Shown in pieces: positions 47,821-56,273 of a stretch of DNA of 64,000 nucleotides; position 1 is the first letter of the stretch; the number at the start of each line of letters is the position of its first letter. The notes below the pieces were generated by a model. That model searched no databases and was not told the origin of the DNA. It saw only the letters and a program-made list of their open reading frames with translations. The stretch spans positions 489,741-553,740 of the forward strand of contig NZ_SODP01000002.1 of the NCBI RefSeq assembly GCF_004365355.1. Reading direction: 5' to 3'. This DNA comes from Kribbella pratensis. GTDB taxonomy: Bacteria; Actinomycetota; Actinomycetes; Propionibacteriales; Kribbellaceae. The translations under genes and the position numbers were made by a program.

Positions 47821-48312
47821 ATGGAGCTGAAGCTGTCGGCGTCGTACGACGCCACCCCCGAGGAAGTGTTCGCAATCGTCACGGACACCACCTTCCGCGA
47901 GCAGGCCTGCGAGAAGACCAAGGCACTGTCGTACGACGTCCAGGTGAGCACGTCCGGCGCCGACACGATCGTCCGGGTCAGCCGCAAGATGCCGGCCGTC
48001 GACATCCCCGACATGGCGAAGAAGTTCGTCGGCGACACGCTGACCGTCGTACAGACCGAGACCTGGCACGCGCCCGCGGCCGACGGCTCGCGGAAGGCGG
48101 ACGTGTCGGGTGAGATCGCCAACACGCCGGTCACGCTGAAAGGGACCGCGAGCATCGCGCCGAACGGGTCGCAGACCGTCCAGGCGATCGACCTGGACGT
48201 GAAGGTCGCCGTACCGCTGATCGGGAAGAAGCTCGAGCCGACCGTCGTCGACGCGATCCGGGCCGGCCTGGTCAAGGAGCACGACCTCGGCCGCGAGTGG
48301 GCTGCGAAGTAG
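47821..48312 (+). CDS. DUF2505 family protein (SRPBCC-like)
   Basis: A 163-residue protein matching the actinobacterial DUF2505 pattern: a helix-grip (START-like) fold beginning MELKLSASYDATPEEVFAIV, with KMPAVDIPDMAKKFVGDTLT in the middle and LIGKKLEPTVVDAIRAGLVKE at the end. Such folds bind hydrophobic ligands, but the function of DUF2505 is unknown. It starts 30 bases after the GH76 stop, with which it may be co-transcribed. Confidence 0.82.
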   Translation: MELKLSASYDATPEEVFAIVTDTTFREQACEKTKALSYDVQVSTSGADTIVRVSRKMPAVDIPDMAKKFVGDTLTVVQTETWHAPAADGSRKADVSGEIANTPVTLKGTASIAPNGSQTVQAIDLDVKVAVPLIGKKLEPTVVDAIRAGLVKEHDLGREWAAK

Positions 48313-48375
48313 GCCGGGAGACACGCCCGAACCGTGTCGCTGCAGTGAGCGGGTCACCTCCGGTGGCAACCTGAG

Positions 48376-48603
48376 ATGAAGGCTGCACCGGAGGTGACTC
48401 GTTTCATGCGAAGTTCCAAGCCGAAGACCCCGCCTGCCAACGAGGTCGAGCAGTTCTGCGTGTTCTGCGCGACCACGATGCCATTCGAGTGCATCGAAGC
48501 GGCGGATCATCTGGTCGACGAGCCCGACGAGTGGATCTGCGTGAAGTGCGGATCCGCCCTCCTGGTCGACCCACCACTGCAGCAGGCCGGCCGCATCGCC
48601 TGA
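48376..48603 (+). CDS. Small zinc-ribbon-like protein
   Basis: A 75-residue protein with two CxxC pairs, FCVFCATTM and ICVKCGSAL, spaced as in a zinc ribbon, and a Pro/Lys-rich N-terminus. The ATG at 48406 (MRSSKPKT) is a possible shorter start. Function is unknown; it lies between DUF2505 and the convergent lipase gene. Confidence 0.6.
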   Translation: MKAAPEVTRFMRSSKPKTPPANEVEQFCVFCATTMPFECIEAADHLVDEPDEWICVKCGSALLVDPPLQQAGRIA

Positions 48604-48610
48604 GCTACGT

Positions 48611-49486
48611 CTACAGCGGGGGACCGAACGCGCAGACCACCCGGCTCGCGTGGGCCGGGTCGAGCGCGTTGGCGACCAGCTGAGCGACCGTCGGATCAAA
48701 GGCCAGGCCGACATGCCCGACCGGATCCAGCGGACAGCTGTCCTGCACGTACTCGTTGGTCACGCCGGGCTCGCGGATGAACGACGTCTCGTGCGGAGTC
48801 ACGAGCGCGTCGAAGCGCGAAGCAATCACCGTGTACTTCGTCCCGGGCTGAGCGATCGGACCGGTGGTCAGCGTCTTCACGGCCGACCCGCCGACGATGA
48901 GCTCGTCGCAGGCCGCGCACCCGAACCGCTGCAGCACCTGGTCGACGAGCGGCCCGAGCCCGAGGTAATCCCCCACGCTCACGAGCCCGGCGAACGTCGT
49001 ACCGTGCGTCGGCGGCGCCAGCGCGACCACCTTGCCGACCTGACCGGCGTACCCGCGGACCTTGGGACCGTAGATGCTCTGGAACCCGCCCTCGGAATGA
49101 CCGACGATGTCGACCTTCGCGGCGCCGGTCGCGGTGCGGACCCGCTGCACGAAGGAGGCGATCTCGACGGACGACTGTGCGATCGAGACCGTGCCGCCGA
49201 CCGGGATGTTCGGGTCGGCCTGGCCGTACGTGAGCGTGAACGCGCAGTACCCCTTCGCGGCCAGGAACGGACCGAGGTACGAGTAGTTGCCGGGACCGTT
49301 GCCGCCGAGTCCGTGGAGCAGGACGAGCGGGTCGGGGTGGGCGGCCGACGGCTTGCAGGACCAGTCGTCGAAGCCGGACGACGGTGCCGTACTTGCCGCA
49401 CTTGCTGTGGTCGCGGAGGTGACCGAGGCGGCCAGCAGGACGGCGGCGAACAGGCCGGCGGCCGTCCGCCGGAAGCGATTGCGCAT
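48611..49486 (-). CDS. Secreted lipase (class 2 type alpha/beta hydrolase)
   Basis: A 291-residue secreted esterase/lipase. A signal peptide covers about residues 1-31 (ending TTASAAS). The oxyanion loop is LVLLHGLGGNGPGNYSYLGP and the nucleophile elbow is DIVGHSEGGFQS. Asp in ASRFDALVTPHET and His in DPVGHVGLAFDP complete the triad. Cysteines in WSCKP, KGYCAF, FGCAACDE, DSCPL and VVCAFG fit disulfides outside the cell. It is divergent from a TetR gene, which may control it. Confidence 0.88.
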   Translation of the reverse strand: MRNRFRRTAAGLFAAVLLAASVTSATTASAASTAPSSGFDDWSCKPSAAHPDPLVLLHGLGGNGPGNYSYLGPFLAAKGYCAFTLTYGQADPNIPVGGTVSIAQSSVEIASFVQRVRTATGAAKVDIVGHSEGGFQSIYGPKVRGYAGQVGKVVALAPPTHGTTFAGLVSVGDYLGLGPLVDQVLQRFGCAACDELIVGGSAVKTLTTGPIAQPGTKYTVIASRFDALVTPHETSFIREPGVTNEYVQDSCPLDPVGHVGLAFDPTVAQLVANALDPAHASRVVCAFGPPL

Positions 49487-49627
49487 GACAAGCTCCCCGT
49501 GATGGTTTCAGTCGGTGACCAGTGAACCACGGTTAGTTGAGCACGTACGCCGGTTACAAACAAGATCCCGGGTTCGAAATAAGTTCTCTTCGGTTACGAC
49601 TCGCGTACCCGGGGTAGTGTCCAGCGC

Positions 49628-50260
49628 ATGAGCAGGACCATACGGGGACTCGACGCCGAGCAACGCCGGGCCGAACGACGCGAGCAACTGCTGGACGCAG
49701 CGCTCAAACTGTTCGCCGCCGAGGGCTATCTCGGTACGTCGATCGAGCAGATCTGCAGTACCGCGTTCATCGGGACGAAGAGCTTCTACGAGCTCTTCGC
49801 CAGCCGGGAGGAGTGCTATCTCGCGCTCCTCCAGCGGACGTCCGAGCGGCTGGAGGAGCGGATGGCCGGCGCCGCCGCGCAGGCCACCGGCAACGAGCGG
49901 CAGGAAGCGCCGCGGCTGCTGGCGACGTTCGTGCATGCGCTGGTCGACGACCCGCGGATCACCAAGGTCACCTTCGGAATGGCGTCGGGCATCTCGGCGG
50001 CGGTCGAGCGCCAGCGGCGTACCAACCGCCGCTGGGCCGCCGGATTCCTGGTGCAGCTCTGGGACCGGTACGACGGGCCGCAGCCGGAGGAGCAGCGGGC
50101 CGTCCGGCACAGTGTCGCGATCGGGCTGGTCGGCGGCATGTTCGACCTGATCTCGGACTGGCTGCTGGAGGCGAACCTGTCCGACCAGGGCCAGATCGAG
50201 GCCCTGGTCGACGACCTGACGACCTTCTACATCACCGTCCGCCGAGGCCTACTCCGCTAG
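49628..50260 (+). CDS. TetR-family regulator
   Basis: A 210-residue TetR protein. The helix-turn-helix (about residues 16-65) reads LLDAALKLFAAEGYLGTSIE then FIGTKSFYELFASREECYLA. The C-terminal ligand domain has WAAGFLVQLWDRYDG and VGGMFDLISDWLLEANL. It faces away from the lipase gene across 141 bases and converges with pruA, sharing CTAG at the stops. The target may be the lipase gene or itself. Confidence 0.88.
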   Translation: MSRTIRGLDAEQRRAERREQLLDAALKLFAAEGYLGTSIEQICSTAFIGTKSFYELFASREECYLALLQRTSERLEERMAGAAAQATGNERQEAPRLLATFVHALVDDPRITKVTFGMASGISAAVERQRRTNRRWAAGFLVQLWDRYDGPQPEEQRAVRHSVAIGLVGGMFDLISDWLLEANLSDQGQIEALVDDLTTFYITVRRGLLR

Positions 50261-51885
50261 CCCTGGTGGGGGTACCGGTAGTCGGTCGGCGGGACGAAGG
50301 TCTCCTTCATCGAGCGCGGGGACGCCCAGCGGATCAGGTTCCACATCGAGCCGGCCTTGTCGTTCGTCCCGGACGCACGCGCCCCGCCGAACGGCTGCTG
50401 ACCGACGACGGCGCCGGTCGGCTTGTCGTTGACGTAGAAGTTGCCGGCCGCGAACCGCAGGTACTCCGAGGCCTCCGCGATCGCGTGCCGGTCCTGGGCG
50501 ATGACCGCACCGGTCAGCCCGTACGGCGCGGAGTGCTCCATGCCGCGCATCACGGCGTCGTAGTCCGCGTCGTCGTACACGTGGACGCCGAGGATCGGGC
50601 CGAAGTACTCCGTCGTGAAGATCTCGTCGGTCGGATCGTCGGAAACGAGCAGCGTCGGGCGGACGAAGTACCCCTCGCTGTCGTCATAGGTGCCACCGGC
50701 AACGACCTGGATCGAGTCGGTCGCGTTCGCCCGGTCGATGGCGGCCTTGTGCTTGGCGAACGCGCGGTCGTCGATCACCGCGCCGATGAAGTTCGACAGG
50801 TCGCTGACGTCGCCCATGGTCAGCGAGTCGGTCTCCGCCACGATGTCGTCCTTGATCAGGTTCCACACCGAGCGCGGGACGTAGGAGCGCGACGCCGCCG
50901 AGCACTTCTGGCCCTGGTACTCGAACGCGCCGCGGACCATGGCGGTCTTCAGCACCGCCGGGTCCGCCGACGGGTGCGCCAGGATGAAGTCCTTGCCGCC
51001 GGTCTCGCCGACCAGCCGCGGATAGGTCTTGTACGCCGAGATGTTCGTGCCGACCGTGCCCCACAGGGACTGGAAGGTCTTCGTCGAGCCGGTGAAGTGG
51101 ATGCCGGCCAGATCCGGGTGGGTGAGCGCGGCCTTGCTGACCTCGATGCCGTCGCCGGTGACGAGGTTGATCACGCCGGCCGGCAGACCGGCGGCCTCGA
51201 GCAGCCGCATCGTCCAGTGCGCCGCGAACTGCTGCGTCGGCGACGGCTTCCAGACCACGGTGTTGCCCATCAGCGCCGGCGCGGTCGGCAGGTTGCCGGC
51301 GATCGCGGTGAAGTTGAACGGAGTGATCGCGTAGACGAAGCCCTCGAGCGGCCGGTAGTCGACCCGGTTCCACACGCCCGGGGACGAGATCGGCTGGTCG
51401 CTGACGATCTGCCGCGCGAACGCCACGTTGAACCGGAGGAAGTCGATCAGCTCACACGCGGCGTCGATCTCGGCCTGCTGGATCGTCTTCGACTGGCCGA
51501 GCATGGTGGCCGCGTTCAGGGTGTCGCGCCACGGGCCGGCCAGCAGGTCGGCGGCCTTCAGGAAGATCGCAGCGCGGTCGTCGAACGCGAGCGAACGCCA
51601 GGACGGGGCCGCGGCGAGCGCCGCGACGACCGCCGCACGGCCGTCCGCCTCGGTCGCGTTGCCGAGCGTGCCGAGCACGTGCGCGTGCTTGTGCGGTTGC
51701 ACCACGTTGATCGGCGCGCCGCCGCCGAGCTTCTGCTCGCCGCCGATCGTGCAGGTCAGGTCGATCGCGCCCGCCGCGTTGAACTCCTTGAGCTTCGCCT
51801 CAACGCTCGCGCGCTCGGCCGAGCCGGGCGCGTACCCCTTGACCGGCTCGTTGGCGGGCGTCGGGACCGCGGTGACAGCATCCAT
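50257..51885 (-). CDS. pruA: L-glutamate gamma-semialdehyde dehydrogenase (P5C dehydrogenase)
   Basis: A 542-residue aldehyde dehydrogenase that oxidises glutamate semialdehyde from proline breakdown to glutamate using NAD+. [20 protein letters not shown], catalytic Glu in [11 protein letters not shown] and catalytic Cys in [15 protein letters not shown] are characteristic of the PruA group, and the length fits a stand-alone enzyme rather than PutA. ATG at 51885 has GAGGAG eight bases upstream. Proline dehydrogenase is not next to it in this window. Confidence 0.93.
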   Translation of the reverse strand: MDAVTAVPTPANEPVKGYAPGSAERASVEAKLKEFNAAGAIDLTCTIGGEQKLGGGAPINVVQPHKHAHVLGTLGNATEADGRAAVVAALAAAPSWRSLAFDDRAAIFLKAADLLAGPWRDTLNAATMLGQSKTIQQAEIDAACELIDFLRFNVAFARQIVSDQPISSPGVWNRVDYRPLEGFVYAITPFNFTAIAGNLPTAPALMGNTVVWKPSPTQQFAAHWTMRLLEAAGLPAGVINLVTGDGIEVSKAALTHPDLAGIHFTGSTKTFQSLWGTVGTNISAYKTYPRLVGETGGKDFILAHPSADPAVLKTAMVRGAFEYQGQKCSAASRSYVPRSVWNLIKDDIVAETDSLTMGDVSDLSNFIGAVIDDRAFAKHKAAIDRANATDSIQVVAGGTYDDSEGYFVRPTLLVSDDPTDEIFTTEYFGPILGVHVYDDADYDAVMRGMEHSAPYGLTGAVIAQDRHAIAEASEYLRFAAGNFYVNDKPTGAVVGQQPFGGARASGTNDKAGSMWNLIRWASPRSMKETFVPPTDYRYPHQG

Positions 51886-51980
51886 TCTGCGAAGCTCCTC
51901 TGCTGGCTGGGGGCCGGTGTAGGTGGGCGGCCTGCCCATCGGTGACACAAGCATGGTGCCATGACTCACCACCGGAAACG

Positions 51981-52018
51981 AACCTGACCACAAACCTGAC
52001 CACCGGACCGAGTGGTCC
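51981..52018. promoter_or_regulatory. Direct and inverted repeats upstream of pruA
   Basis: AACCTGACCAC occurs twice in tandem with a 12-bp period (51981-51991, 51993-52003), followed at once by GGACC-GAGT-GGTCC (52005-52018). They lie about 96-133 bases before pruA and could be a regulator site for proline induction. The rest of the 221-base gap shows nothing else I can name. Confidence 0.35.
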
Positions 52019-52106
52019 ACTCAGGAAGCACCCACTCCGTGCCACACCATCTGTAGCATACGTTTCACCCAGCTGGGCTCGTTCCCCGCTGTCGGCGGGT
52101 GGGGGG

Positions 52107-52571
52107 TCAGCGCCGCCAGGGCATGTGTTGGAGGGCCCAGGTGTTGCCGTCCGGGTCCTCGAACCAGGCGTAGAACACCCCACCCAGATCCTCGGTCTCG
52201 CTGACCTCGACGCCCCGGCTGATGAGCTCAGCGCGGGACGCCTCGATGTCCTTCACCACGAGGTGCAGGCCGCGCAGGGTGCCGGCCGGCATGTCGAGCT
52301 GCGGCAGCCCGGTGACGAGCGTGATCGAGCAGAACGAGCCGGGCGGCGTCAGCTGGACGATGCGTACGCCGTCGGCCGGCGACACGTCAACATCGACGTG
52401 GAAGCCGGCCTGCTCGGAGTAGAACCGCTTCGCCCTGTCGACGTCCGTCACCGGGACCGGCACGAGCTCCAGCAGGTACGCACCCGGCTTGACCTCCGCC
52501 GCGGTCGGGTCGTCGGGGATCTCGGACGCGTCCGCGGGGATCTCGGTCGTCGTCGGTGGCAGGTCGCTCAT
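52107..52571 (-). CDS. Glyoxalase/VOC-fold protein
   Basis: A 154-residue vicinal-oxygen-chelate protein with a 30-residue acidic/Pro-rich N-terminal tail. Two beta-alpha-beta-beta-beta modules are seen: [20 protein letters not shown] ... [18 protein letters not shown], and [18 protein letters not shown] ... [18 protein letters not shown]. The latter ending is typical of bleomycin-resistance/lyase relatives; the substrate is unknown. GAGGAGG precedes the ATG. It is the last gene of a minus-strand operon, ten bases after ku. Confidence 0.82.
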   Translation of the reverse strand: MSDLPPTTTEIPADASEIPDDPTAAEVKPGAYLLELVPVPVTDVDRAKRFYSEQAGFHVDVDVSPADGVRIVQLTPPGSFCSITLVTGLPQLDMPAGTLRGLHLVVKDIEASRAELISRGVEVSETEDLGGVFYAWFEDPDGNTWALQHMPWRR

Positions 52572-52581
52572 CCGAGCCTCC

Positions 52582-53517
52582 TCATGCCGACTTCTTCGTG
52601 GCCTTCTTGGCCGTCTTCTTGGCCGGAGCCTTCTTGGCCGCTGCTGCCTTCTTGGCCGGAGCCTTCTTGGCGGCGGCCTTCTTCGCCGGTGCCTTCTTGG
52701 CCGGCTCGGACCCGCCGGCGCCACCGCCCGCACGCCGGGCCTTGGCCGCCTCGACAGACGCACGCAACGCAGCCACCAGGTCGACAACCTCGGCGCCCTC
52801 GGTCTCTTCGTCCTCGGACTCCGGCAGCGGCACGCCTTCGGCCTTCGCCTGGACGACCTTCTCCAGCGCCTCGCGGTAGTCGTCGTGGTACTGCTCCGGG
52901 TCGAACTCACCCCGCAGCGTGTCGATGTACGACGACGCCATCGCCTTCTCCTGCGTCCGGATCTCGACGTCCTCGGGCGGCGCCGCGAACGACTTGTCGC
53001 GGATCTCGTCCGGCCACAGCATCACCTGCAGCACGAGTACGTCGTCGACGGTCCGCAGCAGCCCGAGGCTCTCCCGCGACCGCAGCGCGACCTTGACCAG
53101 CGCGTACAGCTCGGAGCCTTCGAGCGCGTCGCGGAGCAACACGTACGGCTTGGCGCCCGGGCCGCCGTCAGCGGCGAGGTAGTACGACTTGCCCAGGTAG
53201 AGCGGGTCGACCTGGTCCGCGGGGACGAACTCGAGGACGTCGATGACCTTCTTGCTGGACAGCGGCAGGTCGGCGAAGTCGTCGGAGTCGAGCACGATCA
53301 TCCGGCCGTCGGGCATCTCGTAGCCCTTGCCGATATCGGAGTACGGCACCTCTTCGCCGTCGATCGAGCAGACCCGCTTGTACTTGATCCGCCCCCCGTC
53401 GGCGACATGCACCTGGCGGAACGAGATGTCCTTCTCCTCGGTCGCGGAGAACACCTTGATCGGGATCGTCACCATCCCGAACGAGATGGCCCCCTTCCAG
53501 ATCGCCTGCATCGCCAT
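52582..53517 (-). CDS. ku: Non-homologous end-joining protein Ku
   Basis: A 311-residue bacterial Ku that forms a ring on DNA double-strand ends and recruits LigD. The core starts [20 protein letters not shown] and contains [20 protein letters not shown] and the bridge region of the Ku ring. A long C-terminal tail (about 270-311) is made of Lys-Ala-Pro repeats ([18 protein letters not shown]), like histone H1, which in related Ku proteins lets the ring bind and thread along DNA. No LigD gene is in the window. It is cotranscribed with the 178-residue protein and the WS/DGAT gene upstream. Confidence 0.95.
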   Translation of the reverse strand: MAMQAIWKGAISFGMVTIPIKVFSATEEKDISFRQVHVADGGRIKYKRVCSIDGEEVPYSDIGKGYEMPDGRMIVLDSDDFADLPLSSKKVIDVLEFVPADQVDPLYLGKSYYLAADGGPGAKPYVLLRDALEGSELYALVKVALRSRESLGLLRTVDDVLVLQVMLWPDEIRDKSFAAPPEDVEIRTQEKAMASSYIDTLRGEFDPEQYHDDYREALEKVVQAKAEGVPLPESEDEETEGAEVVDLVAALRASVEAAKARRAGGGAGGSEPAKKAPAKKAAAKKAPAKKAAAAKKAPAKKTAKKATKKSA

Positions 53518-53526
53518 CAGCTCCCG

Positions 53527-54063
53527 TCAGCTCGATCCGTTCGACCCGTTCCGGCCCCGCGGCCCCTCCGCCGCGAGCAGGTCGGGAATCTCTTGCGTCG
53601 CGTACCACAGCAGGTCTTCACCCTCGCACGAATCGAGGGCGAACACTGCGTCGTCGTCACCGTTCTGTGCGGCCTCCCAGAGGTCGGCCGCCTTCCCGAC
53701 CACCGGGATCGCGTCGGTCCCATCCATGTGGACGGCAGCGACCGCACGCCACGGAACGACCACATGCAGCTCCAGCCGGGCGTCACCCAGCTCCACTGAT
53801 CCGTCCGCCGGCGGCACGGCACTCACCTCGGCCGCGATCACCACTCGTCTCCGCGAGATCCCTGGATCCGCGGCAAGCAGCCCCACCGAGGCGCGCGCCG
53901 CCTGCGCCATCGCGGCGTACTCCAGCTCCTCGTCGTCGCCCTCGGCGTACCACTCGCGCAAGGCCGGCGTCACGGCGTACGCCGTCAGCGGGGCCGGCCC
54001 GAGCTCCCCCGCGTTGCAGGCCACGCTCAGCAACCGGAGCGTGGATGGGATGTAGACCCTCAT
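53527..54063 (-). CDS. Conserved actinobacterial protein (DUF6912-like)
   Basis: A 178-residue cytosolic protein beginning MRVYIPSTLRLLSVACNAGEL, a start common to an uncharacterised actinobacterial family I believe is DUF6912. The middle has EYAAMAQAARASVGLLAADP and RRVVIAAEVSAVPP; the C-terminus is acidic then Arg/Gly/Ser-rich. No catalytic motif is visible. Its ATG overlaps the stop of the acyltransferase gene by four bases and its stop lies ten bases before ku, so it is firmly within this operon. Confidence 0.75.
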   Translation of the reverse strand: MRVYIPSTLRLLSVACNAGELGPAPLTAYAVTPALREWYAEGDDEELEYAAMAQAARASVGLLAADPGISRRRVVIAAEVSAVPPADGSVELGDARLELHVVVPWRAVAAVHMDGTDAIPVVGKAADLWEAAQNGDDDAVFALDSCEGEDLLWYATQEIPDLLAAEGPRGRNGSNGSS

Positions 54064-55544
54064 GAACCCGCCTTCTTGGGCTGTGCGTTTTTCGGGGTTT
54101 GGCCGCGGGGTTTCTTCCGTCCCCGGGAGGCCCGGTTCCGGCTGCCCTTCGTGGTGTCCAGCAGTTCGTCGAGCGCGTCGGTCACACATTGGGCGAAAAC
54201 AGCGAGGTCCGGCATCGCGGTGCGGTCCGCATTCAGACCGTAATACACCTTCCCGTCGTACGACGTGACGCCGACGGACAGCCCCTGCCCCGGCATCAAC
54301 GGGACGACCGGGTACGACGCGAGCATCGGCGCACCCTGCGCGTACAGCGGGAACTGCGGACCGGGGACGTTGGTGATCACGACGTCGTCGATCGGGCGGA
54401 CTGTGGTGGTCGCGACCCGGGCGGCGAGGGCGTGCAGCGTGGTCGGGGCGAACCCGGCGATGCCGACCAGCGAGCGGGCGCTGACGGCACGACCGGTGTC
54501 CTTGTGCACCTTGGTCTGGTACGAGATCTGGTGCAGCCGCATGACCGGGGAGTTCTCGCCGACCGGCAGGTTCACGGTCGAGGCGATCACGCGGGAGCCG
54601 AGCGAGGTCGGCTCCTCGTCCTCATCGTCGCGGATGCTGACCGGGATCACCGCCCGCACACTCCGGGTCGGGCCGACGCCCTCACCGCGGGTCATCATCC
54701 AGGCCCGGAACGCACCGGCGACCACGGCGAGGATCACGTCGTTGACCGTGCCGCCGTGCGCGGCGCGGACGGTCCGGTAGTCCTCCAGGTCGGTCTGCAC
54801 TGTGGTGAACCGGCGCTGGCCGGACGTCTTCACGTGCAGTGAGCTCTCCTGCGCATGCCGCTGCGCGGCCAGCGAGCCGACCACGTCACCGAGCACCTCG
54901 CGAACCGAGGTGGAACCGGTCAGACTGGCCATCTCGGCGCGGGCAAGCTCCAGGACCGCGGTCGGATGCTTGGTCGCATCGAAGAACACCCCGGCGAGCA
55001 GCTGAAGTGCGGACGGCGGGTGCGCCGGCTGCCAGGTGTCGGTCGGCGTCTCACGCGGGTGGGCGGTCGAGTCCAGGACGACCTGGCCGATGTCGACCGT
55101 GCTGTTGCCGTCGACAAGCGCCTGGTGGGACTTCGCGATGATCGCGAACCGGTCGCCTTGGAGGCCCTCGACCAGATACATCTCCCACAGCGGGCGGGCG
55201 CGGTCGAGCCGGCGGGACATGATCCGGGCGACCAGCTCGAGCAGCTGCGCGTGGGTGCCGGGCCGGGGCAGGGCGGAGCGCCGTACGTGGAAGGTGATGT
55301 CGAACTCTTCGTCGTCCACCCAGACCGGTCCCGCGAATCGGCCGGGCACCTGCTGCACTCGCTGCCGGTACCGCGGCACGAACGCGATCCGGTCCCGGAT
55401 CAGCGCGACCAGGCTCTCGTAGTCGAACCCCTCGTCGCCGTGCACCGGCGGCTCGAAGATGTCGACCGTCCCGACGTGCATCGGAGTGGCCGGTGACTCT
55501 GCTTTCAGGAAGGTGAGATCCAGCGACGTCAGCCGGTCAGGCAT
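54060..55544 (-). CDS. Wax ester synthase/diacylglycerol acyltransferase family protein
   Basis: A 494-residue WS/DGAT protein that would esterify diacylglycerol or an alcohol with acyl-CoA for storage lipid. The N-terminus has LTSLDLTFLKAESPATPMHV and the C-terminal NVPGPQFPLYAQGAPM, both family marks. The active-site motif normally HHxxxDG is SHQALVDGNST here: the catalytic second His and the DG remain, but the first His is Ser. The ATG at 55544 follows GGAAGGTG; a GTG three codons earlier is less likely. It heads a four-gene operon with the DUF6912-like gene, ku and the VOC gene. Confidence 0.88.
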   Translation of the reverse strand: MPDRLTSLDLTFLKAESPATPMHVGTVDIFEPPVHGDEGFDYESLVALIRDRIAFVPRYRQRVQQVPGRFAGPVWVDDEEFDITFHVRRSALPRPGTHAQLLELVARIMSRRLDRARPLWEMYLVEGLQGDRFAIIAKSHQALVDGNSTVDIGQVVLDSTAHPRETPTDTWQPAHPPSALQLLAGVFFDATKHPTAVLELARAEMASLTGSTSVREVLGDVVGSLAAQRHAQESSLHVKTSGQRRFTTVQTDLEDYRTVRAAHGGTVNDVILAVVAGAFRAWMMTRGEGVGPTRSVRAVIPVSIRDDEDEEPTSLGSRVIASTVNLPVGENSPVMRLHQISYQTKVHKDTGRAVSARSLVGIAGFAPTTLHALAARVATTTVRPIDDVVITNVPGPQFPLYAQGAPMLASYPVVPLMPGQGLSVGVTSYDGKVYYGLNADRTAMPDLAVFAQCVTDALDELLDTTKGSRNRASRGRKKPRGQTPKNAQPKKAGS

Positions 55545-55711
55545 CCGGTTCACCTTCCTCTCTCTACGGGTTGCTTCACCCTAGCGGCCGCTACCGACAG
55601 TGGGCTGCGACACTGGCCGTACGGGAACACTGCGGTATCTGTGTTCGTCAGGCAAGAGGGTGTGTTCCGCACCCTGAGAAGTTCACCACCCCTCGAAAGG
55701 CTCCTGGACCG

Positions 55712-56200
55712 ATGCGTTCGACGCTCACTCGCGGTGCCGCCACCGCTCTCCTGCCCACCCTCGGCATGCTCGTCCTGGCCGGCTGTGGTGGAGGCGACTC
55801 CGGCAGCAGCGCGAGCACCCCGTCACCGAGCGCCCCGGCCAGTACGCCGACGTCGACCCTGCCGACGACCTCCGCGACCCCGGGCAGCCCGAACACCAGC
55901 TCCCCGTCGAACACCGCGGACCCGTCCGGCGAGCAGGCCGACGTGACCATCGACGTCACCGTTGCCAACGGCAAGGTCAACCCGAGCGGCGCGACGATCA
56001 AGGTGAAGGCCGGCCAGACCGTGCTGGTCAAGGTGATCAGCGACGCCGACGACGAGCTGCACATCCACGGCTACGACAAGGAGCTCGAGCTGAGCCCGGG
56101 CAAGCCCGCCTCGGTCAAGTTCACCGCGAACATGAAGGGCACCTTCGAGGTCGAGACCCACAAGAGCGGCAAGCTGGTCGCCAAACTCGTCGTCTCGTGA
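55712..56200 (+). CDS. Cupredoxin-like lipoprotein
   Basis: A 162-residue exported protein. A signal peptide ends in the lipobox LAGC, followed by a Ser/Thr/Pro-rich linker (about 28-75) and a beta-sandwich of about 85 residues with the cupredoxin pattern: GKVNPSGATIKVKAGQTVLV, ELHIHGYDKELEL, and TFEVETHKSGKLVAKLVV. There is no Cys ligand in the fold, so a blue copper site is doubtful. It lies 73 bases upstream of a polytopic membrane protein gene in the same direction; the two may work together. Confidence 0.8.
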   Translation: MRSTLTRGAATALLPTLGMLVLAGCGGGDSGSSASTPSPSAPASTPTSTLPTTSATPGSPNTSSPSNTADPSGEQADVTIDVTVANGKVNPSGATIKVKAGQTVLVKVISDADDELHIHGYDKELELSPGKPASVKFTANMKGTFEVETHKSGKLVAKLVVS

Positions 56201-56273
56201 GCGAGCGTAGCGAGCTCACCATCGAGCACAGCATGAGAGCATCATGCGCGCCCGGAGCGAAGCGAGGACGCGC
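56198..56273. repeat. Short GAGCG-rich intergenic dyads
   Basis: The gap holds two GC-rich dyads: TGAGC...GCTCA at 56198-56218 around GAGCGTAGCGA, and a segment at 56246-56273 whose ends GCGCG and CGCGC pair around GGAGCGAAGCGAGG. Such GAGCGnAGCGA elements recur between genes of many actinobacteria; no role is known to me. Confidence 0.4.
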
